Shown here: positions 50,038-59,153 of the stretch, one piece after another
Layout: each line of letters opens with the position of its first letter
How positions within the stretch are numbered: the stretch's first letter is position 1
Assembly: GCA_003075315.1 (NCBI GenBank)
Contig: QDFQ01000002.1
Coordinates: 22,820 to 86,819, forward strand
Direction of reading: 5' to 3'
Source: Arthrobacter sp. TPD3018
Lineage (GTDB): Bacteria > Pseudomonadota > Alphaproteobacteria > Sphingomonadales > Sphingomonadaceae
Length of the DNA stretch: 64,000 nucleotides
Position numbers and translations under genes: made by a program
Notes under the pieces: model-generated
What the model was told of the DNA's origin: nothing
The model's input: the letters and a program-made list of their open reading frames with translations, nothing else
Database searches by the model: none

Positions 50038-50537
50038 TGGGCTATGACAGCCGCCGCTGGACCGGCCGCTATGCACCCGGCGAGATGCCGCCGGAGTTCG
50101 GGGGCGGACGTCCCTATCGCAGCCGCAAGTTGCGCTGGTGGCTGCTCGTTGCCGTCATCGTCAGCGTTGCGCTTGCCGTCGGGCAAATGTGGTTGCCGGA
50201 CGATCACGGCGTGCCCTTAGGCTGGTTCGTGATTACGACCGCGATGAACGTGGGCGCCGGTCGTTCCCCTTTCGCAAAGAATAAGTGGGGCGATTACGAC
50301 GAATTCGAACGCGGCGCCCTGATGCGCGCGACGCAGCGTGCCTATTGGGTCGTCACGGCGCTCGGTGCCGGCGCGCTCGGCTGGTGCGCCACCGCGACCG
50401 CATACGGCTGGCCGATGCCGCACCGCTGGGGCGATTGGGCCGTGTGGGGCCTCGCGCTTGCCGCCACCGCCACCAACCTGCCCGCCCTGTTCGCCGAATG
50501 GGCAATCCCCTTCCCCGATCCCGAGGACGCCGCATGA
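50037..50537 (+). CDS. Membrane protein 1 of the XRE-led trio
   Basis: 166 residues with about four hydrophobic helices. Contains KWGDYDEFERGALMRATQRAYW, followed by a helix and GWPMP. Similar blocks recur in the next two genes, so the three look like diverged copies. One-base overlap with the regulator and ATGA overlap with the next gene. Function unknown. Confidence 0.7.
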   Translation: MGYDSRRWTGRYAPGEMPPEFGGGRPYRSRKLRWWLLVAVIVSVALAVGQMWLPDDHGVPLGWFVITTAMNVGAGRSPFAKNKWGDYDEFERGALMRATQRAYWVVTALGAGALGWCATATAYGWPMPHRWGDWAVWGLALAATATNLPALFAEWAIPFPDPEDAA

Positions 50538-51040
50538 GCTACCGCGACGGCTACGACATCCGCAAATGGTCCGCGAACGAGATGCAGCGTCGCCCGCGCC
50601 GCTATGCGGTGCGCTGGGGACTGGCCGCGGGCCTCGCCTCGGTGCTGGCGATCCCCGTCTTCGCCATGCTGGGCACGGGCGACCATGGCGGCATCGTGCC
50701 CAACGTCATGCCGTTCAGCATGCTGCTGTTCGTCAGTTCGATTGGATCGCCGTTCACGCGGGAGGCTTGGCTCAGCCCCCGCGGCTTCGCGACCTATGAT
50801 GAGTTCGAACGGGCTGCGCTGTCCGACGCGATGCGCCGCGCCTATCTGATCGATATCCTTGCCGTCAGCGCGCTGTTCCTCTGGCTGATGGTCGCCAGCC
50901 GCCTCGGCTGGCCGATGCCGGTCACGAGCAGCCAGTGGGGGGCCATCGGTTACGCCACGGTGATGACGATGCTGACGCTCCCCATTCTCTTCGCCGAATT
51001 CATGGTGCCGATGCCCGACCCGGAGGACGAGCCGCTGTGA
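50534..51040 (+). CDS. Membrane protein 2 of the XRE-led trio
   Basis: 168 residues with four hydrophobic helices. TYDEFERAALSDAMRRAYLIDILAV and SRLGWPMPVTS match the corresponding blocks of protein 1, including the ending PMPDPEDEPL compared with PFPDPEDAA. Start ATG at 50534 overlaps the upstream stop; the longer frame only shadows protein 1. GTGA overlap with protein 3. Confidence 0.7.
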   Translation: MSYRDGYDIRKWSANEMQRRPRRYAVRWGLAAGLASVLAIPVFAMLGTGDHGGIVPNVMPFSMLLFVSSIGSPFTREAWLSPRGFATYDEFERAALSDAMRRAYLIDILAVSALFLWLMVASRLGWPMPVTSSQWGAIGYATVMTMLTLPILFAEFMVPMPDPEDEPL

Positions 51041-51555
51041 CCGACAAGACAAATCTCCAGCGCCTCGACGCGCTCGTCGGCTGGACCGGCATTCCAGCGC
51101 TGTCGCAGCACCCGCCCCGCCGCCGCCCGTTGCGCTGGCCAGCCACGATCGCGCTCGCCCTGGCCTTCGCCGGCATCGCGCTGTCACTCACCCGCGGCAT
51201 GCAAACGCCGCTCGCGCTTGCCGGCTATGGCATCGAGATGCTGGGCTTCGCGCTCGGCACGTTCGTCAAGATCGTCGGCCCGCTCAAACCCTATGGCGGC
51301 ACCGAAAAGACCGACGAATGGGACCGCGCGGTCCGTGCCCGCGCCTATCTGTGGACCTTCGCTGTCTTCGCGATCACCACGATGCTCGCGCTGTTCCTGC
51401 TGATGGCCGGCATCGCCTTCGACTGGCCGAAGGCGGCGCTGATGCAGGGCGCGGCACAGACGCTGTTCCTGCTCTTGACCATCATCAACGCCACCCCCGC
51501 CGCCCAGGCGAGCTGGGCGGTCCGCTGGCAGCAGGACGACGATCAGGCGGGGTGA
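51037..51555 (+). CDS. Membrane protein 3 of the XRE-led trio
   Basis: 172 residues, GTG start overlapping the previous stop. Four hydrophobic helices; GGTEKTDEWDRAVRARAYLWTFAVFA keeps the Asp-Glu-x-(x)-Arg-Ala ... Arg-Ala-Tyr pattern of the first two and FDWPKAALMQ replaces GWPMP. Function unknown. Confidence 0.7.
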   Translation: MTDKTNLQRLDALVGWTGIPALSQHPPRRRPLRWPATIALALAFAGIALSLTRGMQTPLALAGYGIEMLGFALGTFVKIVGPLKPYGGTEKTDEWDRAVRARAYLWTFAVFAITTMLALFLLMAGIAFDWPKAALMQGAAQTLFLLLTIINATPAAQASWAVRWQQDDDQAG

Positions 51556-51587
51556 AACGCCTTACCCCTCGGCCCGAAGCCCCCCCG

Positions 51588-51671
51588 CGTCGCCCCAGCG
51601 CAGGCTGGGGCCTCTCCCGGCTCTTGTCGCGCGCCCTCACCGGGAGATCCCAGCCTGCGCTGGGATGACGG
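51588..51671. repeat. Family B intergenic repeat, copy 2
   Basis: 84 bp, beginning CGTCGCCCCAGCGCAGGCTGGGG and ending CCCAGCCTGCGCTGGGATGACGG, so the arms are nearly perfect inverted repeats. Lies in the convergent gap between the membrane trio and fumarase, as copy 1 lies between SDR and fpr. Confidence 0.8.
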
Positions 51672-51686
51672 ACATGGAGACCGGCA

Positions 51687-53219
51687 TCACGCCGGCTGCA
51701 ACAGCCCTTCCTTCGCGATCTTCTCGCGCCACACCAACGGCGCCAGCGTGTGGACGTTGTTGCCCTCGCTATCCACCGCAACGGTGACGGGGAAGTCGCT
51801 GACCTCGAATTCGTAGATCGCTTCCATCCCCAGGTCCTCGAACCCGACGACCTTGCTGCCCTTGATCGCGCGCGCCACCAGATAGGCCGCGCCGCCGACC
51901 GCCATCAGATAGGCGCTCTTCGCCTCGCGGATCGCGTCCGTCGCGGCGGGGCCGCGCTCGGCCTTGCCGACCATCGCCAGCAGCCCCTGGTCGAGCATCA
52001 TGCGCGTGAACTTGTCCATGCGCGTCGCGGTGGTGGGGCCGGCGGGGCCGACCACTTCCTCGCCGACCGGATCGACCGGACCGACGTAATAGATCACGCG
52101 GCCCTTGAACTCGACCGGCAGCTCCTCGCCCTGCGCCAACATGTCGGCGATGCGCTTGTGCGCGGCGTCGCGGCCGGTCAGCATCTTGCCGTTCAGCAGC
52201 AGCCGGTCGCCCTGCTTCCACGACTGCACCACGTCGGGCGTCAACGTGTCGAGGTCGACGCGGATCGCCGCCTTGTCAGGCGTCCAGTTGACGTCGGGCC
52301 ACTCGCTGAGCTTCGGCGCTTCCAGATAGGCCGGGCCGCTGCCGTTCAGCGTGAAATGCGCGTGGCGGGTCGCAGCACAGTTCGGGATCATCGCGACCGG
52401 CTTGCCCGCCGCATGGCAGGGCGCGTCCTTGATCTTGACGTCGAGGATCGTCGACAGGCCGCCCAGCCCCTGCGCGCCGATGCCCAGCGCGTTGACCTTG
52501 TCGAAAATCTCGATGCGCAACGCCTCGATATCGGTCTTCGGCCCGCGCGCCTTCAGCGGTCCCATGTCGATCGGCTCCATCAGCGCCTGCTTGGCGAGCA
52601 GCACGCAATGTTCCGCGGTGCCGCCGATGCCGATGCCCAGCATCCCCGGCGGGCACCAGCCCGCGCCCATCTGCGGCAGCATCTCGATCACCCAGTCGAC
52701 GATCGAATCGCTGGGGTTCATCATCTTGAACTTCGACTTGTTTTCGCTGCCGCCGCCCTTGGCCGCGACATCGACCGAGACGGTTGCGCCCGGCACCATC
52801 TCGACATGCAGCACGCACGGCGTGTTGTCGCGGGTGTTGCGGCGCGTGAACGCCGGGTCGGCGAGAACGGAGGCGCGCAACTTGTTCTCGGGGTGCAGGT
52901 ACGCCCGGCGCACGCCCTCGTCGACAACCTCCTGCATCGAGCGGCTGTTGTCGTCGAGGCGGCAGTCCATGCCCCATTTGACGAAGACGTTGACGATGCC
53001 GGTGTCCTGGCAGATCGGGCGATGCCCCTCCGCGCACATGCGGCTGTTGGTCAGGATCTGCGCGATCGCGTCCTTGGCGGCCGGGCTCTGTTCGGCCTCA
53101 TAGGCGTCGCCCAGGGCGCGGATGTAATCCATCGGGTGATAGTAACTGATGAATTGCAGGGCGTCGGCGACGCTGTCGATCAGGTCGGCGGCGCGGATGG
53201 TCACGGGCAGGCTGGTCAC
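51687..53219 (-). CDS. Class I (iron-sulfur) fumarate hydratase
   Basis: 510 residues. Fe-S fumarase interconverting fumarate and malate in the TCA cycle. Features include CQDTGIVNVFVKWGMD, GWCPPGMLGIGIGGTAEH and IPNCAATRHAHF, and the C-terminal fumarase part VGPAGPTTATRMDKF. GTG start at 53219 is preferred, with AAGGAG nine bases upstream. Long class I two-domain type like FumA/FumB. Confidence 0.95.
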   Translation of the reverse strand: MTSLPVTIRAADLIDSVADALQFISYYHPMDYIRALGDAYEAEQSPAAKDAIAQILTNSRMCAEGHRPICQDTGIVNVFVKWGMDCRLDDNSRSMQEVVDEGVRRAYLHPENKLRASVLADPAFTRRNTRDNTPCVLHVEMVPGATVSVDVAAKGGGSENKSKFKMMNPSDSIVDWVIEMLPQMGAGWCPPGMLGIGIGGTAEHCVLLAKQALMEPIDMGPLKARGPKTDIEALRIEIFDKVNALGIGAQGLGGLSTILDVKIKDAPCHAAGKPVAMIPNCAATRHAHFTLNGSGPAYLEAPKLSEWPDVNWTPDKAAIRVDLDTLTPDVVQSWKQGDRLLLNGKMLTGRDAAHKRIADMLAQGEELPVEFKGRVIYYVGPVDPVGEEVVGPAGPTTATRMDKFTRMMLDQGLLAMVGKAERGPAATDAIREAKSAYLMAVGGAAYLVARAIKGSKVVGFEDLGMEAIYEFEVSDFPVTVAVDSEGNNVHTLAPLVWREKIAKEGLLQPA

Positions 53220-53346
53220 AGGCGAAAGCTCCTTCGGGAAGCAGCCTTTACGCCCCGGCTGCGCCCCCGCCAAGCATCGCTGCGATGCGGCCGTTTCGGT
53301 CCCCTTTGCAGGGATTTATCAAGGATCGCGGGGGTATTCCGGTGCC

Positions 53347-55974
53347 ATGAATCGCATGACCCGACCTCAACCTCTTGATATGCGGGGGCCGGACGCGTCG
53401 GCGATGACGATTCTGGGCGTGCGCTACGACAGCCCGGACTATGTCGTCGTGTCGCTCGGGCAGCGTCTCGGCATGGTCGCGACGCTGTGGCCGCTGGCCT
53501 GTGCATCGCTCGCCGCGATGGGCGTGCTGCTCGGCGTGGGGGCCCATGCGACGGGCCTCTCCCTGCCCTTCGTCATCGCCCTGCTGCTGCTGATCGCGAG
53601 CGCGAGCGTCCTGTGGTTCACCTCGATCGGGCAGCATAGCGATCGCTGGCCGGTGTTTCAGCGCGTGCGCATCACCGCGGTCGCCGCGCTCGCGGTCGGG
53701 GGTGCGATGGCGGTACTCGCCGCCGATCTGCCGCACGGGTCGTTCGCCATCGTCTGCTGGGTCAGCATCGCGGCGAGCATCGCGCTCGTCGCGCTCGCGC
53801 TTCAGCCGATCCGCATCGCCACGCTGTCGCTCGCGGTCGGCTTTTCGTTGATGCCGGCCGCGGCGGGGCATGTCCTCGCCACGCTCGTCGCGCTGCCCTT
53901 CGTCACCGCCTTCGGCTTCGTGATCGTCCGCCTCGCCCGGCTCGATGCGCGCACCGCCTATGATCACATGATCGACAGCGGCAACGGCCGCCTCGCGCTC
54001 AAGATGATCGCCGAATTCGAAGATCACGGCACCGGCTGGTTCTGGGAAAGCGACCGGCAGGGCCGGCTGACCTATCTGTCGCGCAAGGTCGCCGACGATC
54101 TGGTCCAGAACGGCCAGCCGCATCCGATCGGCCAGTTCCTCACCGACGTCTTCCGCATGGACGGCGCCGCGATCGGTACGGAGCGCACGCTCGCCTTCCA
54201 TCTGTCATCGCGTACCGCCTTCGCCGATTACATGATCTGCGGCGCCGGCGACGCGCCCGAAGTCGCCGAACGCTGGTGGTCGATGTCCGGCCGGCCGATG
54301 ATCGACGATCTCGGCCGCTTCGGCGGCTTCATCGGCTCGGGCAGCGACCTCACCGAAAAGCGTCGTTCGGATGCCGAGATCACGCGCCTTGCCCTGTTCG
54401 ACAGCCTGACCGGCCTCGCCAACCGCCAGCGCATGCGCCACAGCCTCGACAAGACGCTGCAGCAGCAGGCGATCACGCACAGCCCCGCCGCGCTGTTCCT
54501 GATGGACCTCGACCGGTTCAAGGCGGTGAACGACACGCTGGGTCATCAGGCGGGCGACGAGCTGCTGAAACAGGTCGCGCAGCGCCTGCAACGGATCGTC
54601 GGCGATGCCGGGCTCGTCGGGCGCCTCGGCGGCGACGAATTCCAGGTCCTGCTACCCGGCAACGACCGTCGCGACGCGCTCGCCCTTCTTTCGCGCGAGC
54701 TGATCGCCGGCCTGTCGCAGCCCTATTTCGTCGCCGCCACGTCGGTGACGATCGGCTGTTCGATCGGCATCGCGATCGCGCCGCAGGACGGGAAGGACGC
54801 CGAAGCGCTGATCCGCAACGCCGACCTCGCGCTTTACGCCGCCAAGGCGGACGGGCGCGGCGTCCACCGTTTCTATTCCGACGACATGCTGGCCGGCGCG
54901 AAGAGCCGCAAGGCACTCGAGGACGACATGCGCCTGGCGCTGACCGAGGGGGGCTTCGTCCTCCACTATCAGCCGGTCGTGTCGACGAAGGATGCGAAGA
55001 TCGTCGGCTATGAAGCGCTGATCCGCTGGCACCATCCGGTGCGCGGGCCGATCTCGCCGGCCGACTTCATCCCGGTTGCCGAGGAATGCGGGCTGATCGA
55101 GCCGCTGGGCGAATGGGTGTTGCGCACCGCCTGCGCCGATGCCGCGCGGTGGCCCGGGGACGTCCGCGTCGCGGTCAATGTCTCGCCGATCCAGTTCGCC
55201 AATCCCGCCTTCCCCGCGATCGTCACATCCGCGCTCGCGCATAGCGGCCTGCCCGCGCGCCGCCTGGAGCTGGAGATCACCGAAGGCGTCTTCCTCGCCG
55301 GATCGGGATCGACCGATGCCATGTTCAAGGCGCTGAAGGCGATCGGCGTCCGACTGGCCCTGGATGATTTCGGTACCGGCTATTCCAGTCTCGGCTATCT
55401 GCGCACCGCGCCGTTCGACAAGATCAAGATCGACCAGAGCTTCGTGCGCGGTGCCGCCGCGCCGGGCAACCGCAACGCCGCGATCATCCGCGCGATCGTG
55501 TCGCTCGCCGAAACGCTGGGCATGGAGACGACCGCGGAGGGCGTCGAGATCCAGGACGAGATCGATCTGGTCCGCCACCTCGGCTGCAGCCACATCCAGG
55601 GCTATGTGTACGGCCGCGGCGTGCCCGCCGCCGACGTCATGGCGCAGCTCGGCGAAGCCGCGCCCGCCCACCCCGTCGGCCACCGCATCAGCCGCGCGCC
55701 CCGCACGCGCATGCTGCGCTCCGCCCGGATCGAAATCGGCCGCAAGCAGGGCGACGTGCGCATCCGCAACATGTCGAGCAGCGGCGCGCTGATCGACGGC
55801 ATCAACATCGATGGCGAGGCGGTGGGCGTCGACGTGATGCTCGAAGTAGCCGAGGACCAGATGGTCGCCGCGCGCATCGCCTGGGCGCACGACGGCCGCG
55901 CCGGTATCGCCTTCAACGAACGCATCGACCTCGACCGGCTCAACGCCCCCATGAGCCGCCTGCGCCATGGCTGA
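53347..55974 (+). CDS. Membrane PAS-GGDEF-EAL-PilZ c-di-GMP protein
   Basis: 875 residues. Six hydrophobic segments (about 42-195), a PAS-like region (about 215-340, ending GSDLTEKRRSDAEI), GGDEF (GGDEF at 428-432), EAL (EAL at 556-558, with NVSPIQFAN, LALDDFGTGYSS and AEGVEI) and a C-terminal PilZ-like domain (about 775-870, NMSSSG and RxxxR-like region). All catalytic motifs look intact, so cyclase, phosphodiesterase and a possible c-di-GMP receptor domain share one chain. Start ATG at 53347; upstream open frame lacks support. Confidence 0.85.
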   Translation: MNRMTRPQPLDMRGPDASAMTILGVRYDSPDYVVVSLGQRLGMVATLWPLACASLAAMGVLLGVGAHATGLSLPFVIALLLLIASASVLWFTSIGQHSDRWPVFQRVRITAVAALAVGGAMAVLAADLPHGSFAIVCWVSIAASIALVALALQPIRIATLSLAVGFSLMPAAAGHVLATLVALPFVTAFGFVIVRLARLDARTAYDHMIDSGNGRLALKMIAEFEDHGTGWFWESDRQGRLTYLSRKVADDLVQNGQPHPIGQFLTDVFRMDGAAIGTERTLAFHLSSRTAFADYMICGAGDAPEVAERWWSMSGRPMIDDLGRFGGFIGSGSDLTEKRRSDAEITRLALFDSLTGLANRQRMRHSLDKTLQQQAITHSPAALFLMDLDRFKAVNDTLGHQAGDELLKQVAQRLQRIVGDAGLVGRLGGDEFQVLLPGNDRRDALALLSRELIAGLSQPYFVAATSVTIGCSIGIAIAPQDGKDAEALIRNADLALYAAKADGRGVHRFYSDDMLAGAKSRKALEDDMRLALTEGGFVLHYQPVVSTKDAKIVGYEALIRWHHPVRGPISPADFIPVAEECGLIEPLGEWVLRTACADAARWPGDVRVAVNVSPIQFANPAFPAIVTSALAHSGLPARRLELEITEGVFLAGSGSTDAMFKALKAIGVRLALDDFGTGYSSLGYLRTAPFDKIKIDQSFVRGAAAPGNRNAAIIRAIVSLAETLGMETTAEGVEIQDEIDLVRHLGCSHIQGYVYGRGVPAADVMAQLGEAAPAHPVGHRISRAPRTRMLRSARIEIGRKQGDVRIRNMSSSGALIDGINIDGEAVGVDVMLEVAEDQMVAARIAWAHDGRAGIAFNERIDLDRLNAPMSRLRHG

Positions 55975-56011
55975 CCTGACGTCACCGCCCACCCTCACGC
56001 CACCCCGGCGT

Positions 56012-56025
56012 TAAACGCGCGTTTA
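56012..56025. promoter_or_regulatory. Palindrome, possible CtrA-type site
   Basis: TAAACGCGCGTTTA is a perfect 14-bp palindrome; read as TTAA-N7-TTTACCAT it is one base from the alphaproteobacterial CtrA pattern TTAA-N7-TTAA. It lies 67 bp upstream of the hydroxylase start, in the 118-bp gap after the GGDEF-EAL-PilZ gene. CtrA regulation is speculative. Confidence 0.35.
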
Positions 56026-56092
56026 CCATCACCCGCTAACCCGGTCCGCACCCGCCGGCATTCCGCCGCCCGGGTGGCAGGAATCGCCCTCG

Positions 56093-56830
56093 ATGAGCAT
56101 GCACGCGCCGATCGACATCACCACGCTCGGTCTCGACGAAGCCGCCATCCACGCCATGCGCTTCGCGGGCGGGGTCGAACTGCACAATCCCTACATCGAT
56201 CTCGTCATGGCGCGCGGCTTCCTCAACGCCGACGAATGCGCGCTGATGTGCACGATGATCGATGCCAACCGCCAGCGGTCGCGCGTCGCCGATGGCGTGT
56301 CGCAGATGCGCACCAGCGAAACCTGCGCGTTCGACGTCAACGAACCGCTCATCCAGCTGCTCGACCTGCGCATCTCGCTGTTCCTCGGCGTCGGTCCGCA
56401 GTTCGGCGAAAGCGTGCAGGGCCAGCGCTATGCCGTCGGCCAGGAATTTCGCAGCCACGCCGATTACTTCAAATCGACCGATCCCGAAGAGACTTCGCAC
56501 CTACGGCGCTGCGGCCAGCGCACCTGGACCGCGATGATCTACCTCAATGAGCCCGAGGCGGGCGGCGAGACCTATTTCCACCATCTCGACCACGACTTCG
56601 TGCCCGAAATGGGCACCATGCTGTGCTGGAACAACATCGACGCCGAAGGCAAGCCCAACCCCTATACCGTCCATCAGGGCAAGCCGGTCATCGCCGGCAC
56701 CAAGTACATCATCACCAAGTGGTTCCGCGAGCGCCCCTGGAACAGCCCGCTGCCCGCCCCGGCGCCGGTCGCGACACCTGCCGTCGACAGCTCGGTCCGC
56801 GCGATGCGCGCGCTGAAGGGCCGCCGCTGA
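56093..56830 (+). CDS. 2OG-Fe(II) dioxygenase, prolyl 4-hydroxylase-like
   Basis: 245 residues. Iron ligands His122 and Asp124 in RSHADYF and His194 in YTVHQGKPV, and Lys204 (GTKYIITKW) for 2-oxoglutarate, on the double-stranded beta-helix. The pattern matches bacterial P4H-type hydroxylases. Substrate unknown; proline is a guess. ATG at 56093, with a second one two codons on. Confidence 0.85.
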   Translation: MSMHAPIDITTLGLDEAAIHAMRFAGGVELHNPYIDLVMARGFLNADECALMCTMIDANRQRSRVADGVSQMRTSETCAFDVNEPLIQLLDLRISLFLGVGPQFGESVQGQRYAVGQEFRSHADYFKSTDPEETSHLRRCGQRTWTAMIYLNEPEAGGETYFHHLDHDFVPEMGTMLCWNNIDAEGKPNPYTVHQGKPVIAGTKYIITKWFRERPWNSPLPAPAPVATPAVDSSVRAMRALKGRR

Positions 56831-56843
56831 CACGGGCGCACCG

Positions 56844-57164
56844 GTGCTGCTCGCCTTCCTCCTCGCCCAGCTCGCCACCCCGCCCGCCGCGCCATCGCAA
56901 GCCGACATAGAGGTCACCGGCCGCCAAATATCGCGCCTCCGGCTGTCGCTCGACCTCGACGGTGGCGTGCTGAAGGCCTGCCGCATCACCGTCTCCAGCG
57001 GCGACGCCCTCATCGACGCACTGGCCTGCCCCGCCGCCCGCACCTGCGTCGCGCAGAGGCCGCGGACCAGCACCGCCCTGCTCGCCTGTATCGACCAGCG
57101 CATCGCCGCCGCCGTGCGGGCACATGATGCCATGTCGGGCAGCATCGATGGCACGGGGCGCTAA
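56844..57164 (+). CDS. Small exported protein of unknown function
   Basis: 106 residues from a GTG start. Signal-like start (MLLAFLLAQLATPPAAPSQA) then ITVSSGDALIDALACPAARTCVAQ with three Cys in the mature part. Starts 14 bp after the hydroxylase, so likely cotranscribed. No family recognised. Confidence 0.55.
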   Translation: MLLAFLLAQLATPPAAPSQADIEVTGRQISRLRLSLDLDGGVLKACRITVSSGDALIDALACPAARTCVAQRPRTSTALLACIDQRIAAAVRAHDAMSGSIDGTGR

Positions 57165-57242
57165 ATTTCGATCCCAAGCCACCATCCGTTGTGAAGCCCC
57201 ACCCGCGGACATATTGCATCCCGCGAGGAGGTATCCCGCGCC

Positions 57243-57770
57243 ATGACGCTGAACGAGCTGGGCACATGCATCTGCATCATGGGACCATCGAACAGCGGCA
57301 AGTCGACGCTCGCGAAGGCCATCGGGAACGCCAAGGGGTTGGAGGTGGTCCACCTCGACCAACTCCACCATCTCCCGCACACCGACTGGGTGCCACGACC
57401 GCCAGCCGAGTTCGCGGCGCTGCATGATGCCGCGATCGCTGGCGACCGCTGGGTGATGGACGGCAATTACTCCCGACTGCTGCCGCAACGCATGCACCGA
57501 GCGACCGGCGTCATCCTGCTCGACGTCCCGACGACCACCAGCCTGTATCGGTACATCCGACGCTGCTGGTTCGAGCGCGACCGTCGCGGCGGGCTGGAAG
57601 GCGGTCGCGATAGCGTGAAATGGGACATGATCCACCACATCGCCATCGCCACCAGGGCCAACCGGACCCGCTACCGCGACATGTTCGACGGCATCACCCT
57701 GCCCAAGATACAGATCGCGTCGACCACGGCGCTAACCACCTTCTACCGCGCGAACGGCTTGAGGCGGTAG
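57243..57770 (+). CDS. P-loop kinase, adenylate kinase-like
   Basis: 175 residues. P-loop GPSNSGKST at 14-22, DQLHH, RWVMDGNYSRLLPQR and an Arg-rich lid (RCWFERDRRGG) are typical of the small AAA/adenylate kinase-related proteins often annotated as topology modulation (FlaR-like) proteins. GAGGAGG lies ahead of the ATG. Substrate unknown. Confidence 0.75.
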   Translation: MTLNELGTCICIMGPSNSGKSTLAKAIGNAKGLEVVHLDQLHHLPHTDWVPRPPAEFAALHDAAIAGDRWVMDGNYSRLLPQRMHRATGVILLDVPTTTSLYRYIRRCWFERDRRGGLEGGRDSVKWDMIHHIAIATRANRTRYRDMFDGITLPKIQIASTTALTTFYRANGLRR

Positions 57771-57828
57771 GGGCGCAACCGTCATGTGTGTAAGAGCGGG
57801 AGTCAGCCCAAACGGAAGACGCCCCCCC

Positions 57829-58740
57829 TCAAACCACCCCCACGATCGGCGCGCGGAAACACAGCGGGATCGTCCGGTCGGTCAGCGCGCGGGGCGCGAA
57901 CGGGGGGACGCGGCCGCCGGTGAAGGGCACGAACAGCGCCGGACCCAGCCGGCAACGGTCGAGCGTACCGTCGGCGCGCTTGGTCATGCGCAGCAATTGC
58001 GTGCTGGTGTCGGACGCGCCGATCGGCATCACGATGCGGCCGCCGACCTTCAGCTGGTCGATCAGCGGTTGCGGCACCGCGGTCGCGCTGGCGGCGACGA
58101 CGATCCCGTCGAAGGGCGCCTGCTCGGGCCAGCCGAGGAAGCCATCGCCGGCCCGGACGGTGACGGTCGCATAGCCCATGCGGCGCAGGCGCGCGGCCGC
58201 CGTGCGGGCGAGCGGCGCGACGATCTCGACCGAGGCGACGCGCGCCGCGACGGCCGCGAGCACCACCGCCTGATAGCCCGATCCCGTGCCGATATCGAGC
58301 ACATGGGCGCTGCGGTCCGCGGGCAGATCCAGCGCCGCGGTCATCACCGCGACGACATAGGGATCGGAAATCGTCTGGCCGTGGCCGATCGCCTGCGGCA
58401 GGTCGACATAGGCCGCGGCGCGCCCCTGGGCCTCGACGAACTCCTCGCGCGGGATCGTCCCGATCGCCGCCAGCGCGCGTGCCAGGGCCGGCGTGTCCGC
58501 CGCCGGATCGTTGCTGCGAATGTCGGCGCGGATGTCGGCGACCATCGCCGCACGCTGCTGCGCCGGGGTCTGGTGCGCACGCGCCTTGGCCAGCAGGCGC
58601 AGCATATCGCCCCCCGCCATCGGCCGCTGCGCACAGCCGGCGAGCGTCACGACAGACAGGACGAGGACGAGGGGCGAACGACGACGCACGGCCGCGGCAT
58701 CGACGGTATCCCGGGCCGCCGCAACGAAACTTTCGTTCAT
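57829..58740 (-). CDS. Protein-L-isoaspartate O-methyltransferase with lipoprotein signal
   Basis: 303 residues from ATG at 58740. After a basic RRRSP, the segment LVLVLSVVTLAGCAQ gives a lipobox (Cys about 36). The methyltransferase has PREEFVEAQGRAAAYVD, HGQTISDPYVVAVM and the SAM motif VLDIGTGSGYQAVVLAAVA, all typical of PCMT, which repairs isoaspartyl residues using S-adenosylmethionine. A lipid-anchored location would be odd because SAM is cytoplasmic. An ATG at 58812 is an alternative start, with no better ribosome site. Confidence 0.85.
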   Translation of the reverse strand: MNESFVAAARDTVDAAAVRRRSPLVLVLSVVTLAGCAQRPMAGGDMLRLLAKARAHQTPAQQRAAMVADIRADIRSNDPAADTPALARALAAIGTIPREEFVEAQGRAAAYVDLPQAIGHGQTISDPYVVAVMTAALDLPADRSAHVLDIGTGSGYQAVVLAAVAARVASVEIVAPLARTAAARLRRMGYATVTVRAGDGFLGWPEQAPFDGIVVAASATAVPQPLIDQLKVGGRIVMPIGASDTSTQLLRMTKRADGTLDRCRLGPALFVPFTGGRVPPFAPRALTDRTIPLCFRAPIVGVV

Positions 58741-59153
58741 GTTCGGCGGGCGGGACGACACGGGTTGAATCACGTCCGGAATGGCCTCTTCGGTCGCTAA
58801 AAAAATTTTCATGCCACCACTCGCCGCTTGCACTTTACGGAAGCCGCGGAAGTCCACGCGTCGCGGCCCCTCGGCCGGCCCGCCGCGCCCCGTTCGCACC
58901 GGAACCGCACGGCTGCCGCTTCATTAAGCCTCTTGCCCGCGGCGACGCTTTGCCACAATTTGTGGGGGTTGCGTTCGGGGGTGAACCCAATCGCTGGTAG
59001 AGATCGATGGCGGCATCCCTTGCTGGATCCGCCATGGGGCACAACGCGGCCGTGAACCGCGACCCCTTTTTGTTCTCACCATCGGGGCGCCCGGGTGATA
59101 TGCTGCGCATGTCGCCCCGAGTCGAACATGTATGGAACAAGGGACGGTAATCG
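58741..59153. other. Intergenic region upstream of nrdA
   Basis: 413 bp between divergent PCMT and nrdA genes; open frames here are not convincing. It should contain promoters in both directions. The only notable element is the palindrome at 58953-58965. Confidence 0.5.
58953..58965. promoter_or_regulatory. Palindrome upstream of nrdA, possible NrdR site
   Basis: CCACAATTTGTGG has perfect 6-bp arms around one T. NrdR boxes are ACA(C)-A-T-rich palindromes, normally in pairs; only one is seen here, so the assignment is weak. About 190 bp before the nrdA start. Confidence 0.3.

Noticed and set aside
51750-53378. Plus-strand open frame opposite fumarase
   Set aside because: Antisense shadow with Arg/Asp/His-rich translation; no motif or ribosome site.
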